Origin: Gammaproteobacteria bacterium
Lineage (GTDB): Bacteria > Pseudomonadota > Gammaproteobacteria > Steroidobacterales > Steroidobacteraceae
DNA: 26,137 nt
NCBI GenBank assembly: GCA_030040525.1
Contig: JASHTN010000078.1
Location: forward strand, 1-26,137
Direction: 5' to 3'
Shown one piece after another: positions 8,180 through 15,432 of the stretch; position 1 is the first letter of the stretch, and each line of letters begins with the position of its first letter. A model generated the notes under the pieces. It did no database searches. It was not told the DNA's origin and saw only the letters and a program-made list of their open reading frames with translations. The position numbers were made by a program, and so were the translations under genes.

Positions 8180-10171
8180 ATGAACCTTCGCTGGATCCTC
8201 AATCGTGTGCGCACGATGGGAGTGCGCGAGTTGCGCCATCGCAGCGTGCAGTATCTGCGCGCGCAACTCGAGCGCGCGGGCCTCGGATGGGTCGGGTCCT
8301 TGCCGGCGGATGCGAGCCGCGGCATGCCATGGATCGCGGCATGGCCCGAGGGCTTCGCGGTCGACACTTATCGGGAAGCGGCGGAGCGCATCCTGCAGGG
8401 CAGGTTCAGGCTGTTCGCCAACCGCGACTGGAAGCTCGGATTTCCGCCGGACTGGAATCGCGATCCCTCGAGCGGCACGCACGCGCCGCTCGCATTCGGC
8501 AGGACTCTGAACTATCGCGATGAGGAGGGGGTCGGCAACATCAAATATCTGTGGGAGCCGAACCGGCACCTCGAGCTCGTGACGCTCGCGCAGGCGTGGC
8601 GCCTGAGCGGCGAGGCCCGCTTTGCCGAGGGTTGCCTCACTCTCGTCGACTCCTGGATCGCGCAGTGTCCGTACATGATGGGGCCAAACTGGACGAGCAG
8701 CCTGGAAGTGGCGCTGCGCCTCGTCAACTGGTCATGTGCCTGGCATCTGCTCGACGGCGATCAGTCGGTGCTGTTCCAGGAGCAGCACGGCAATGCATTC
8801 AAGGCGCGCTGGCTCGCCGCCGTGCGCCAGCATTGCCACTTCATCGCGGCTCACTGGTCTCTTTACTCCTCCGCCAACAATCACCTGCTCGGCGAGCTGC
8901 TCGGTCTCCTCATCGGCTCCACGACCTGGCCCTGCTGGCCGGAGAGCGCGCGGTGGCGTGCGCAGGCGCTGCAGGGCTTCCCGGAGCAGGCGCTGCTGCA
9001 GAACCATGCCGACGGGGTCAACCGCGAGCAGGCGATCTGGTATCAGCATGAGGTCGCCGACATGATGCTGCTGGCGGGCCTGACCGCGGCGGCCAACGGT
9101 CATGACTTTGGCGCAGCGTTCTGGGGCCGGCTCGAGGCGATGCTCGATTTTCTCGCCAGCTGCATGGACGCGGGTGGACACGTGCCCGCGCTCGGCGATG
9201 CGGATGACGGAGTGATCGTCCGCTTCAGTCCCGATCCCGACTTCCGTGTGTACCGGTCGCTGCTCGCGACGGGCAGCGTGCTGTTTGCGAGAGGTGACTT
9301 CAAGCACAAGGCACAGGTCTTCGACGACAAGAGCCGGTGGCTCCTGGGCGATGCCGCCGCGGTGAAGTTCGCGGCGCTCGCTGCCGACTCGTCAGCCGAG
9401 CGCCTGCGGCGCGGCTTCGAGTCGGGGGGCTATTACATTCTGGGCAGCGAGTTCGAGACTGCACGCGAAGTGCGCCTGATCGTCGATGCGGCGCCGCTCG
9501 GCTATCTCGCGATCGCCGCGCATGGTCACGCCGACGCGCTGTCCTTCACCGTGTCGGTCGCCGGACAGCCGATCCTCATCGATCCGGGCACCTACTCGTA
9601 CCACACGCACCCGCGCTGGCGCGATTTCTTTCGCGGCACATCGGCGCATAACACTCTGGCCGTCGACCATCTGGATCAGTCGGTGCCGGGCGGTGCCTTT
9701 CTCTGGAGCCGCCACGCGAGTACCCGCTGCCTCGTGTTCGCTCCCGGTGCCGACGAGCAACGGCTCGTCGCCGAGCACGACGGTTACCGCCGCCTGCACG
9801 ACCCGGTCACTCATCGCCGCGAGATTCTTTATCGTCCGGCCGCGCAGGTCATCACGGTCACGGATCACGTTCAGGGCAGGTCAGTCCACGAGATTGAGAT
9901 CTTCTGGCACTTTGCGCAGGGGTGCCGGGTTACGCTCGAGGGCGAGGCGGCGCAAGCCACCCGCGACGGGGTCGGGATCGTGCTGCGATGGCCCGACTCG
10001 CTCCGCGCGCGGTTGGTGCGTGGGAGCCTCGATCCCATCCAGGGCTGGATCTCGCACCGATTCGACGAGAAAGTGCCGGGGGACGCCCTGGTCCTATCGG
10101 GGCGCATCGCGGGAGCCTGGCAGGGCGTGAGCACGATCGAAGTAGCGTTGCCAGGTCGCGTTGACGCCTAG
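8180..10171 (+). CDS. Heparinase II/III-family protein (alginate-lyase-like)
   Basis: A 663-residue two-domain polysaccharide lyase-type protein. The N-terminal half (to about 380) is an alpha/alpha toroid with YSSANNHLLGE (229-239) and NREQAIWYQHEV (281-292), which hold the asparagine and tyrosine/histidine positions used by this family. The C-terminal beta-sheet domain has HGHADALSF (448-456), LIDPGTYSY (466-474) and FFRGTSAHNT (483-492). These enzymes cleave uronic-acid polymers by beta-elimination. No signal peptide is visible (MNLRWILNRVRTMG), so the protein may stay inside the cell, unlike secreted lyases. Related proteins occur in many exosortase-type exopolysaccharide loci. The ATG at 8180 is preferred to a TTG at 8150. 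It diverges from algD, which fits a uronate-containing polymer. Whether it is catalytically active is inference. Confidence 0.85.
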   Translation: MNLRWILNRVRTMGVRELRHRSVQYLRAQLERAGLGWVGSLPADASRGMPWIAAWPEGFAVDTYREAAERILQGRFRLFANRDWKLGFPPDWNRDPSSGTHAPLAFGRTLNYRDEEGVGNIKYLWEPNRHLELVTLAQAWRLSGEARFAEGCLTLVDSWIAQCPYMMGPNWTSSLEVALRLVNWSCAWHLLDGDQSVLFQEQHGNAFKARWLAAVRQHCHFIAAHWSLYSSANNHLLGELLGLLIGSTTWPCWPESARWRAQALQGFPEQALLQNHADGVNREQAIWYQHEVADMMLLAGLTAAANGHDFGAAFWGRLEAMLDFLASCMDAGGHVPALGDADDGVIVRFSPDPDFRVYRSLLATGSVLFARGDFKHKAQVFDDKSRWLLGDAAAVKFAALAADSSAERLRRGFESGGYYILGSEFETAREVRLIVDAAPLGYLAIAAHGHADALSFTVSVAGQPILIDPGTYSYHTHPRWRDFFRGTSAHNTLAVDHLDQSVPGGAFLWSRHASTRCLVFAPGADEQRLVAEHDGYRRLHDPVTHRREILYRPAAQVITVTDHVQGRSVHEIEIFWHFAQGCRVTLEGEAAQATRDGVGIVLRWPDSLRARLVRGSLDPIQGWISHRFDEKVPGDALVLSGRIAGAWQGVSTIEVALPGRVDA

Positions 10172-10260
10172 AAAAAGTTAAACATATCAATATCTTAGAT
10201 CATCGCAACGGCCCGTCCACAGCAACTGCGATGCGGCTCCACGTTGGCCCCCGTGCCTGG

Positions 10261-10308
10261 CTTTACACTGGCGCCGGGCTGCCTTGTAAAGTTCATGATG
10301 TAAAGTTC
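10261..10308 (+). promoter_or_regulatory. Tandem TGTAAAGTTC boxes with an inverted TGTAAAG, upstream of prsR
   Basis: TGTAAAGTTC occurs at 10285-10294 and again at 10299-10308, a 14-bp period. A further TGTAAAG lies inverted at 10261-10267. They are in the 243-bp gap between the heparinase-like gene and prsR, about 105-155 bases before the prsR ATG. Such spacing fits binding sites for a dimeric activator at a bacterial enhancer. Autoregulation by PrsR is an inference. The rest of the gap holds an AT-rich start (10172-10205) and nothing else I can name. Confidence 0.45.
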
Positions 10309-10402
10309 TGCGATCCCTGTCGGTTTCTTTTGCACCCCTAATGCGCATCCGCATCCCCGGAAATTCCGTACGTGCCGCGGTCATCAGGCTCGCGCACGGC
10401 GC

Positions 10403-10407
10403 GGGAG
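10403..10407 (+). promoter_or_regulatory. Shine-Dalgarno site of prsR
   Basis: GGGAG lies seven bases before the ATG at 10415 and fixes that start. Confidence 0.6.
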
Positions 10408-10414
10408 CGCGCTG

Positions 10415-11878
10415 ATGGCAGCCACGGCGCAGCGGCGCAAGCTCCTGATCCTGGAGAACGACCGCGCACTGCGGCGCCAGCTCGAGGCGGTGTTCTCCGA
10501 TCTCGAGGTGACCGCGTGCGAGGCTTCCGCCGAGACGCTCGGCATCGTGCGCCGTACCGAGCCGGACGTGGTGCTGTTCGACCTGGGGACGGCGCGCAAG
10601 CCCTCGCTGGCGAGCGAGAGCCTGGAGCTGCTGCGCCGGATCCTCACGCTCGCGCCGGACATCAAGGTCATTGCCATGACCGAGCACAACGCGCGTGAGC
10701 TCGCGGTCGCTGCGATCGGGCTCGGCGCCGCGGATTTCTATCACAAGCCGCTCGATGCGGGCGTGCTGTCAATCGTCGTGCGGCGCGCCTTCCGCATGCG
10801 CGAGCTCGAGGAGGAGAACTGGCGGCTGCGCGAGGAGACCGGGGCGATGGCCCTCGAGGGCATCATCGGCGTCAGCGACTCGATGCGCAGCCTCGGCCGC
10901 GCCATCGAGAAGGTTGCGCCGACGAATGCGACGGTGCTGCTGCTCGGGGACAGCGGCACCGGCAAGGAGCTGCTCGCGCGTGCGCTGCACCGACTCTCGG
11001 AGCGCTCCCGCGGACCGTTCGTCGCGATCAATTGCGCGGCGATCCCGGATACGCTGCTGGAAAGCGAGCTCTTCGGCTACGAGAAGGGCGCCTTCACCGG
11101 TGCCAGCCGCAGCACACCCGGCAAGCTCGAGTCCGCCAACGGTGGCACGGTGTTCCTCGACGAGATCGGCGAGATGCCCGCCCCGCTGCAGGCGAAGCTG
11201 CTGCGCGTACTGCAGGAGCGGACCGTGGAGCACATCGGCGGCCGCACCCCGATTGCGCTCGACGTGCGCATCCTTTCGGCTACCAACCGCAATCTCGATG
11301 CGCTGATCGGCGACGGCACCTTCCGCCCGGACCTGTTCTATCGCATCAGCGAGGTGACGATCCGCGTGCCACCGTTACGCGCGCGGCAGGGCGACAGCCT
11401 GCTGCTCGCGCAGTTCCTGCTTACCGAGATGTCGCAGCGCTTCGGCAAGCCGACGCGCGGGCTCGCCCCGGATGCGATCCGTGCCATCCAGATGCACCGC
11501 TGGCCGGGCAACGTGCGTGAGCTCGAGAACCGCATCAAGGGCGCAGTGATCATGGCCGAAGGCGCCGTGGTGACCGCGGGCGACCTGGGACTGCAGGACC
11601 CGGGTGAGGATCCGGAGTTCCTCAACCTGCGGGCCGCGCGCCAGCGCGCCGAGGCGCAGGCGGCGCGGCAGGCGCTCGCCGTGGCGAAGGGCAACCTGTC
11701 GCGCGCGGCGGAGCTGCTCGGCGTGAGCCGCCCGACGCTCTATGACCTCATGGAGAAGCATGGGCTCGAGGCCGCGCACTACAGCCGTCACGCCCCGCCC
11801 GAGGCAGCAGGGGAGGCCGAGCCGCCACCTGAGCCCGAGCCGCCGGCACAGCCGCCTCCGAAGTCGATCGAGCGATAG
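10415..11878 (+). CDS. prsR: PrsR, sigma-54-dependent response regulator of the PEP-CTERM/exosortase type
   Basis: A 487-residue NtrC-class activator. The receiver domain (about 8-125) has the phosphate acceptor D56 in DVVLFDLG, a conserved threonine in AMTEHN and the lysine in YHKPLD. The usual acidic pair near residue 15 reads EN-D rather than DD. The AAA+ domain (about 148-385) has Walker A GDSGTGKE (178-185), an intact GAFTGA (225-230) and Walker B VFLDEIGEMP, so it should remodel sigma-54 polymerase. A Fis-type helix-turn-helix lies at about 425-450. A proline- and glutamate-rich tail (460-485) follows it and is unusual. LDLG- and AIGLGAADFYHKPLD-type residues match my recollection of the PrsR family, which controls PEP-CTERM and exopolysaccharide genes with the kinase PrsK. 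PrsK is not in the window. The gene stands alone between the heparinase-like gene and convergent glrR. Confidence 0.87.
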   Translation: MAATAQRRKLLILENDRALRRQLEAVFSDLEVTACEASAETLGIVRRTEPDVVLFDLGTARKPSLASESLELLRRILTLAPDIKVIAMTEHNARELAVAAIGLGAADFYHKPLDAGVLSIVVRRAFRMRELEEENWRLREETGAMALEGIIGVSDSMRSLGRAIEKVAPTNATVLLLGDSGTGKELLARALHRLSERSRGPFVAINCAAIPDTLLESELFGYEKGAFTGASRSTPGKLESANGGTVFLDEIGEMPAPLQAKLLRVLQERTVEHIGGRTPIALDVRILSATNRNLDALIGDGTFRPDLFYRISEVTIRVPPLRARQGDSLLLAQFLLTEMSQRFGKPTRGLAPDAIRAIQMHRWPGNVRELENRIKGAVIMAEGAVVTAGDLGLQDPGEDPEFLNLRAARQRAEAQAARQALAVAKGNLSRAAELLGVSRPTLYDLMEKHGLEAAHYSRHAPPEAAGEAEPPPEPEPPAQPPPKSIER

Positions 11879-11887
11879 CGGGCCGGA

Positions 11888-11903
11888 TTGGCACGCCGAC
11901 TGC
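11888..11903 (+). promoter_or_regulatory. Sigma-54 (-24/-12) promoter match, antisense to glrR
   Basis: TTGGCACG, four bases, then CTGC matches the sigma-54 consensus at all eight -24 positions and at three of four -12 positions. GG (11890-11891) and GC (11902-11903) are the required ten bases apart. It lies in the 47-bp gap between the convergent prsR and glrR genes and points right, so a transcript would begin near 11915 and run antisense through the 3' end of glrR. Confidence 0.4.
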
Positions 11904-11905
11904 GG

Positions 11906-11920
11906 CCGCCGGTCCGGCGG
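11906..11920. terminator. GC-rich inverted repeat between convergent prsR and glrR
   Basis: CCGCCGG, one base, then CCGGCGG form a perfect 7-bp inverted repeat 28 bases after the prsR stop and just after the 3' end of glrR. As RNA it could fold as a 5-bp stem with a five-base loop. No T run follows on either strand, so it is at best a weak bidirectional terminator, and it sits directly after the sigma-54 match. Confidence 0.3.
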
Positions 11921-11925
11921 GCGCG

Positions 11926-13275
11926 CTAACGCTGCTTGAACTCCTCGGAGGTCAGCTGATGGCGCGCCAGCAGCTTGTAGAAGTCGGTGCGGTTACGCTT
12001 GGCGAGGCGCGCTGCCTGACTCACGTTGCCGCCGGTGATCTGCAGGATCTGCGACAGGTAGCTGCGCGTGAACTCATCGCGCGCCTCGTCGAAGGAGGGC
12101 AGGCGTCCCGGGGTGCCGCCGAGCGACTGTTGCACCAGCTCCGCCGGGATGATCGGCGTCTGCGACAGCGCGACGTTCTGCCGCACCACGTTGTGCAACT
12201 GGCGGATGTTGCCTGACCAGTCGGCGGTGGCGAGCAGCTCCACCGCCTCCGGCGCGTAGATCTTGCGCACGCCGCTTTCGCGCGCGATCTGCGCGAGGAA
12301 GTGCGCGACCAGGAGCGGGATGTCCTCGCGCCGCCGGTTGAGGGGCGGCATCTCGATGTGCACGACGTTCAGCCGATAGTACAGGTCCTCGCGGAACTGG
12401 CCCGAGGTCATGAGCTGCTGCAGGTCGCGCTGCGTCGAGGAGATGACGCGCACGTTGACCGGCAGCGGATCGCCGCCGCCCGGACGCACGGCGTTCTCCT
12501 GCAGCACGCGCAGCAGCTTCACCTGCAGCCGCATCGGCAGATCGGCGATGGCATCGAGCAACAGCGTGCCGCCGTCGGCGGCGAAGAACGCGCCGCGCTG
12601 CGGGCGCGCCGCGCCGGGCGCAGCAGCGGCTGGCTGCGGGGCGCCGAACAGCTCGCTGTCGAGCAGCTCCTCGGTCACCGCGCTGCAGTTGACGGCGACG
12701 AACGCCTTGTTCCTGCGCGGGCTGGCGCGGTGAATGGCGCGCGCCAGCATCTCCTTGCCGGTGCCGCCCTCGCCGGTCAGCAGCACGCGCGCATCGGTGC
12801 CGGCGACCATGTGCGCCTGCGCCAGCTTCTCCTCCATCACGGCGCTGCGGGTGATGATCTCCGCCCGCCAGTCCTCATCGGAGGTTCCGAAGCCCGAAAT
12901 GCGCAACGCCCGCTGCACCTGGTCGAGGAGCTCCTGCTTGTCCACCGGCTTGGTGAGGAAGCCAAAGGCTCCCATCTGCGTCGCCTGCACCGCATCGGGG
13001 ATGGTGCCGTGGGCCGTCAGGATGATGACCTTGAGGCCCGGCCAGCGGTTCTGCAGCTCCTTGAGCAGCCCGATGCCGTCCATCTGGTCCATGCGCAGGT
13101 CGGTGATGACGAGGTCCGGGCGAAAGCGGCTCGCGGCCGCGAGCGCGAGCGCCGCGCTCTCCACCGCCTCGACGTCGTAGTTCTCGGCGCGCAGGCGGAT
13201 CGTCAGCAGCCGCAGCAGCCCTGGGTCGTCATCGACCACGAGGATGCGGGCTTTGCGTTTTCCGGTCTGGTTCAC
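11926..13275 (-). CDS. glrR: GlrR response regulator with degenerate sigma-54 activation loop
   Basis: A 449-residue orthologue of enterobacterial GlrR (YfhA/QseF). The receiver domain (10-125) is complete: VVDDD, acceptor D59 in VITDLRMDQMDG, ILTAHG, TKPVD. Walker A is intact (GEGGTGKE, 168-175), as are the arginine region FREDLYYRLNVV (294-305) and the Fis helix-turn-helix GNVSQAARLAKRNRTDFYKLL (416-436), almost identical to the E. coli protein as I recall it. The loop that should carry GAFTGA is replaced by an alanine/proline stretch, GAPQPAAAAPGAARPQRG (211-228), and Walker B reads LLLDAI (238-243) with alanine for the catalytic glutamate. Contact with sigma-54 and ATP hydrolysis should both be impaired. 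The GTG start at 13275 has GGGAGG five bases upstream and overlaps the qseG stop by four bases. It is the last gene of glrK-qseG-glrR. Confidence 0.88.
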   Translation of the reverse strand: MNQTGKRKARILVVDDDPGLLRLLTIRLRAENYDVEAVESAALALAAASRFRPDLVITDLRMDQMDGIGLLKELQNRWPGLKVIILTAHGTIPDAVQATQMGAFGFLTKPVDKQELLDQVQRALRISGFGTSDEDWRAEIITRSAVMEEKLAQAHMVAGTDARVLLTGEGGTGKEMLARAIHRASPRRNKAFVAVNCSAVTEELLDSELFGAPQPAAAAPGAARPQRGAFFAADGGTLLLDAIADLPMRLQVKLLRVLQENAVRPGGGDPLPVNVRVISSTQRDLQQLMTSGQFREDLYYRLNVVHIEMPPLNRRREDIPLLVAHFLAQIARESGVRKIYAPEAVELLATADWSGNIRQLHNVVRQNVALSQTPIIPAELVQQSLGGTPGRLPSFDEARDEFTRSYLSQILQITGGNVSQAARLAKRNRTDFYKLLARHQLTSEEFKQR

Positions 13276-13901
13276 GGCGACCTCCCGTCGGGAGACTTGC
13301 GCTCGTTCAGCGAGCGCTCGATGTTGGCAATGGCATCGAGCTTGGCGTGGGCCTCATCGAGCTCCTTGCGCAAGCGGGCGTTCTCGTCCATCTCGGCCTG
13401 CAGGCGGTGGTTGGCGTTGGCGGTGCGCTCCTGGGCGGCGTGCTCCGCGTCACTCTGCAGCCTGCGATTTTCCTCTGTGAGCGTCAAATAGTCGTCGATT
13501 TGCGAAAGCTCGAGTGCGGACAGCGAGTGCTCGGCCGGTGTCAGCATCTGCGGGTTGGCGAGCAGCTCGCGCAGCAGTCCCTGGGCTTTCGGCAGGTTGG
13601 TAGCCGGGTGTCCCGGAGTGGCGAGAACCAGAGCGAGCTTGAGCTCGCGGCTCGCCGTCGGCGCCGCGTCGTACTCGCGCTGCGCCGCCGCGACGATCTC
13701 GGCCTGCGCGGCGGGCGCGCTCTGCTGCAGTCGCTGCAGCACAGCTAAGTCCTCCGTGAGTTGCGACGCGCTGCTCGAGACGGGAGTCGCGGCGGGCGCC
13801 GGCGTCGTGTTGCGACTCCCGGACATGAAGCCCGCACAGCCGGCCGTCGCAGCCGCGAGGCACGCGGCGAGCGCGGCGCGACTCGCTGGCTCAGGCCGCA
13901 T
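13272..13901 (-). CDS. qseG: QseG-like outer-membrane lipoprotein of the glrK-qseG-glrR operon
   Basis: A 209-residue predicted lipoprotein. The start at 13901 gives MRPEPASRAALAACLAAATAGC, a lipoprotein signal with the lipidated cysteine at 22. The -3 position is threonine, which is less usual than leucine. A low-complexity linker follows, then a helical region, then a long coiled coil from about 135 to the end with regular leucine/alanine spacing. In E. coli the QseG lipoprotein stimulates the GlrK kinase through its periplasmic part. Similarity here is in position, size and architecture more than in recalled sequence. It overlaps glrK by 11 bp and glrR by 4 bp, so all three are co-translated. 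The frame is open upstream to 14093, but that lies inside glrK. Confidence 0.75.
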   Translation of the reverse strand: MRPEPASRAALAACLAAATAGCAGFMSGSRNTTPAPAATPVSSSASQLTEDLAVLQRLQQSAPAAQAEIVAAAQREYDAAPTASRELKLALVLATPGHPATNLPKAQGLLRELLANPQMLTPAEHSLSALELSQIDDYLTLTEENRRLQSDAEHAAQERTANANHRLQAEMDENARLRKELDEAHAKLDAIANIERSLNERKSPDGRSP

Positions 13902-15378
13902 GCGCCTGCGCCTTGGCCTCGCGGCGCGCGGGGCGGTCGCCGCTCGTCGCCCGGATCGGCATGGTGATACGGAAGTGCGCCCCCGGAAACTGCCCGTCGA
14001 TGATCTCGACCGTGCCGCCGTGAGCCGCGACGAACTCCAGCACCACCGAGAGCCCGATGCCGGTCCCCTTGATCGAGCCGCTCTTCGCCGCACGCCCGGT
14101 GTAGAAGGCCTCGAAGATATGCTCGCGCTCCGGTGGCGGGATGCCGGGGCCGCTGTCGGCGACGTCGAGGATGAGCTGCGCGCCTGCGGTGCGGGCCTGC
14201 AGATGGATCGTGCCCCCCTTGGGCGAGTACTTCACGGCGTTCGACACCAGGTTCTCGAGGATCAGGCGTATCTTGCCGCGGTCAGCCATCAGCGTGACGT
14301 CCTCCACCTGCACATCGAGCCGTGCGCGTTGCGAGAGGAGCGTGAGCTGCTGGTTCTCCAGTACCTGCTTGACCAGCGGCCGCAGGCGGAATTCCGTCGC
14401 TTCGAGGCCGACGCTGGAGGTCTGCCAGGCGCTGAAGGACAGCAGGTTCTCGATCATGCGCTGCAGCTTGATGCCGTTCTCGCGCAGGATCGCGGCGACT
14501 TCCCGCTGGTTGGAATCGAGCTCGCCGACCGCGCCGTCCATCAGCAGCTCCGTCCCCTCGCGGATGTTGGCGAGCGGCGTCTTCAGCTCGTGCGACATAT
14601 GGCGCAGGAAGCGGTTGCGCTCGTGCGCGAGCTCGAGCAGGCGCTGCCTGAGCCATTCGAGCTGGCGGCCGAGGCGCTCGAGGTCGTGGGGGCCTGCGAC
14701 CGCGATGGTGTCGGTGAGCTTGCCTTCGCCGAGCTCGCTGATCGCGCGGTCGAGCTGGCGCAGCGGCTTGCCGACGCCGACCGTCAGCACCACGATCGCC
14801 ACCAGCGCCAGCGGCAGCAGCAGCGCCGCGAGATACAGCAGCCGCTTGCGCGCCTCGAGCGTTTGCGCCTCGAGCGCCGCCACCTGCTTATCGACTTCGG
14901 CGTTACTCTGCTCCGCGACCTGCTCGACGAGCCCCGAGAGCTGCGCGAAGCGGCTGGAGAGATCGGCGCTCTCGCCGGCGCCGCCCGCGCTCAACACGCT
15001 CTCGCGGATGCCCGCCTGCTGCGCGGCGAGATCGCTGAGCGTCTTGCGGGCATCGCCGGCCGCGTGCTGGCTGAGCTGCTGCTGCGTGAGCGTGAGTCCC
15101 GCGTCCTGCGAGCGGTAGACGTCGAGGAGCTTCGGATCGTTGAGCACGGAGTAGAGACGCGCCGTGCGCTCGAGCGAGGCAATCTGCGCAAACAGCGCCT
15201 GGCTGGCGCGTGCGGTGGTGACGCCCTCGACGATGATCTTCTGGCCGGTATTGGCCAGGTCGCGGATCTGCAGCACCGCGGTCAGAATGGCAGTCAGCAA
15301 CGGTACGGCGATCAACGCCAGACCGGTGAGCATCAGCCCGCTCAGTGACTTCGGTCGCCCCCAGCGCATGGGGCGCAT
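13891..15378 (-). CDS. glrK: GlrK-type sensor histidine kinase
   Basis: A 495-residue inner-membrane kinase. Transmembrane helix 1 is at about 13-36 (LSGLMLTGLALIAVPLLTAILTAV). A helical periplasmic sensor of some 145 residues follows, then helix 2 at about 180-202, a HAMP linker (203-250) and the dimerisation domain with the phosphorylated H263 in FLRHMSHELKTPLANI. The ATP-binding domain has the N box NLVSNAVKYSP (377-387), DSGPGI (408-413) and GTGIGL (438-443), and looks complete. It should phosphorylate GlrR at D59. In enterobacteria this system senses envelope stress and controls the glmY small RNA. The ATG at 15378 is taken as the start. A second ATG nine bases downstream is also possible. 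A GC-rich hairpin lies just before the start. Confidence 0.88.
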   Translation of the reverse strand: MRPMRWGRPKSLSGLMLTGLALIAVPLLTAILTAVLQIRDLANTGQKIIVEGVTTARASQALFAQIASLERTARLYSVLNDPKLLDVYRSQDAGLTLTQQQLSQHAAGDARKTLSDLAAQQAGIRESVLSAGGAGESADLSSRFAQLSGLVEQVAEQSNAEVDKQVAALEAQTLEARKRLLYLAALLLPLALVAIVVLTVGVGKPLRQLDRAISELGEGKLTDTIAVAGPHDLERLGRQLEWLRQRLLELAHERNRFLRHMSHELKTPLANIREGTELLMDGAVGELDSNQREVAAILRENGIKLQRMIENLLSFSAWQTSSVGLEATEFRLRPLVKQVLENQQLTLLSQRARLDVQVEDVTLMADRGKIRLILENLVSNAVKYSPKGGTIHLQARTAGAQLILDVADSGPGIPPPEREHIFEAFYTGRAAKSGSIKGTGIGLSVVLEFVAAHGGTVEIIDGQFPGAHFRITMPIRATSGDRPARREAKAQAHAA

Positions 15379-15381
15379 TCT

Positions 15382-15399
15382 ACCGGGCGACCGCCCGGT
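15382..15399 (-). promoter_or_regulatory. Perfect inverted repeat abutting the glrK start codon
   Basis: ACCGGGCG, two bases, then CGCCCGGT form a perfect 8-bp inverted repeat in the 54-bp gap between galE and glrK, ending three bases before the glrK ATG. In glrK mRNA it could form a strong hairpin over the ribosome-binding region. Alternatively it is a protein-binding palindrome or a remnant galE terminator without a T run. Confidence 0.4.
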
Positions 15400-15432
15400 C
15401 CGTCTGCGATGCGGGGCAGCGCCGGCGCATCC

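Noticed and set aside
8098..8367. 90-codon N-terminal extension of the AlgD-type enzyme
   Set aside because: The family begins at MKIALFGLGY. The extension overlaps the divergent heparinase-like gene and has no homology.
10255..10274. TGGCTTTACACTGGC as a sigma-54 promoter upstream of prsR
   Set aside because: GG-N10-GC spacing is right, but the AC of -24 and a T of -12 are missing and the TGTAAAG boxes would lie downstream of it. Kept only as a weak possibility.
10310..10335. Possible sigma-54 promoter just upstream of prsR (GG followed by TTTTGCA)
   Set aside because: GG and GC are eight bases apart instead of ten, a spacing sigma-54 does not tolerate.
13555..15348. A 597-codon plus-strand frame opposite glrK and qseG
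   Set aside because: The translation is repetitive Arg/Leu/Glu-rich and the opposite strand has a textbook histidine kinase.
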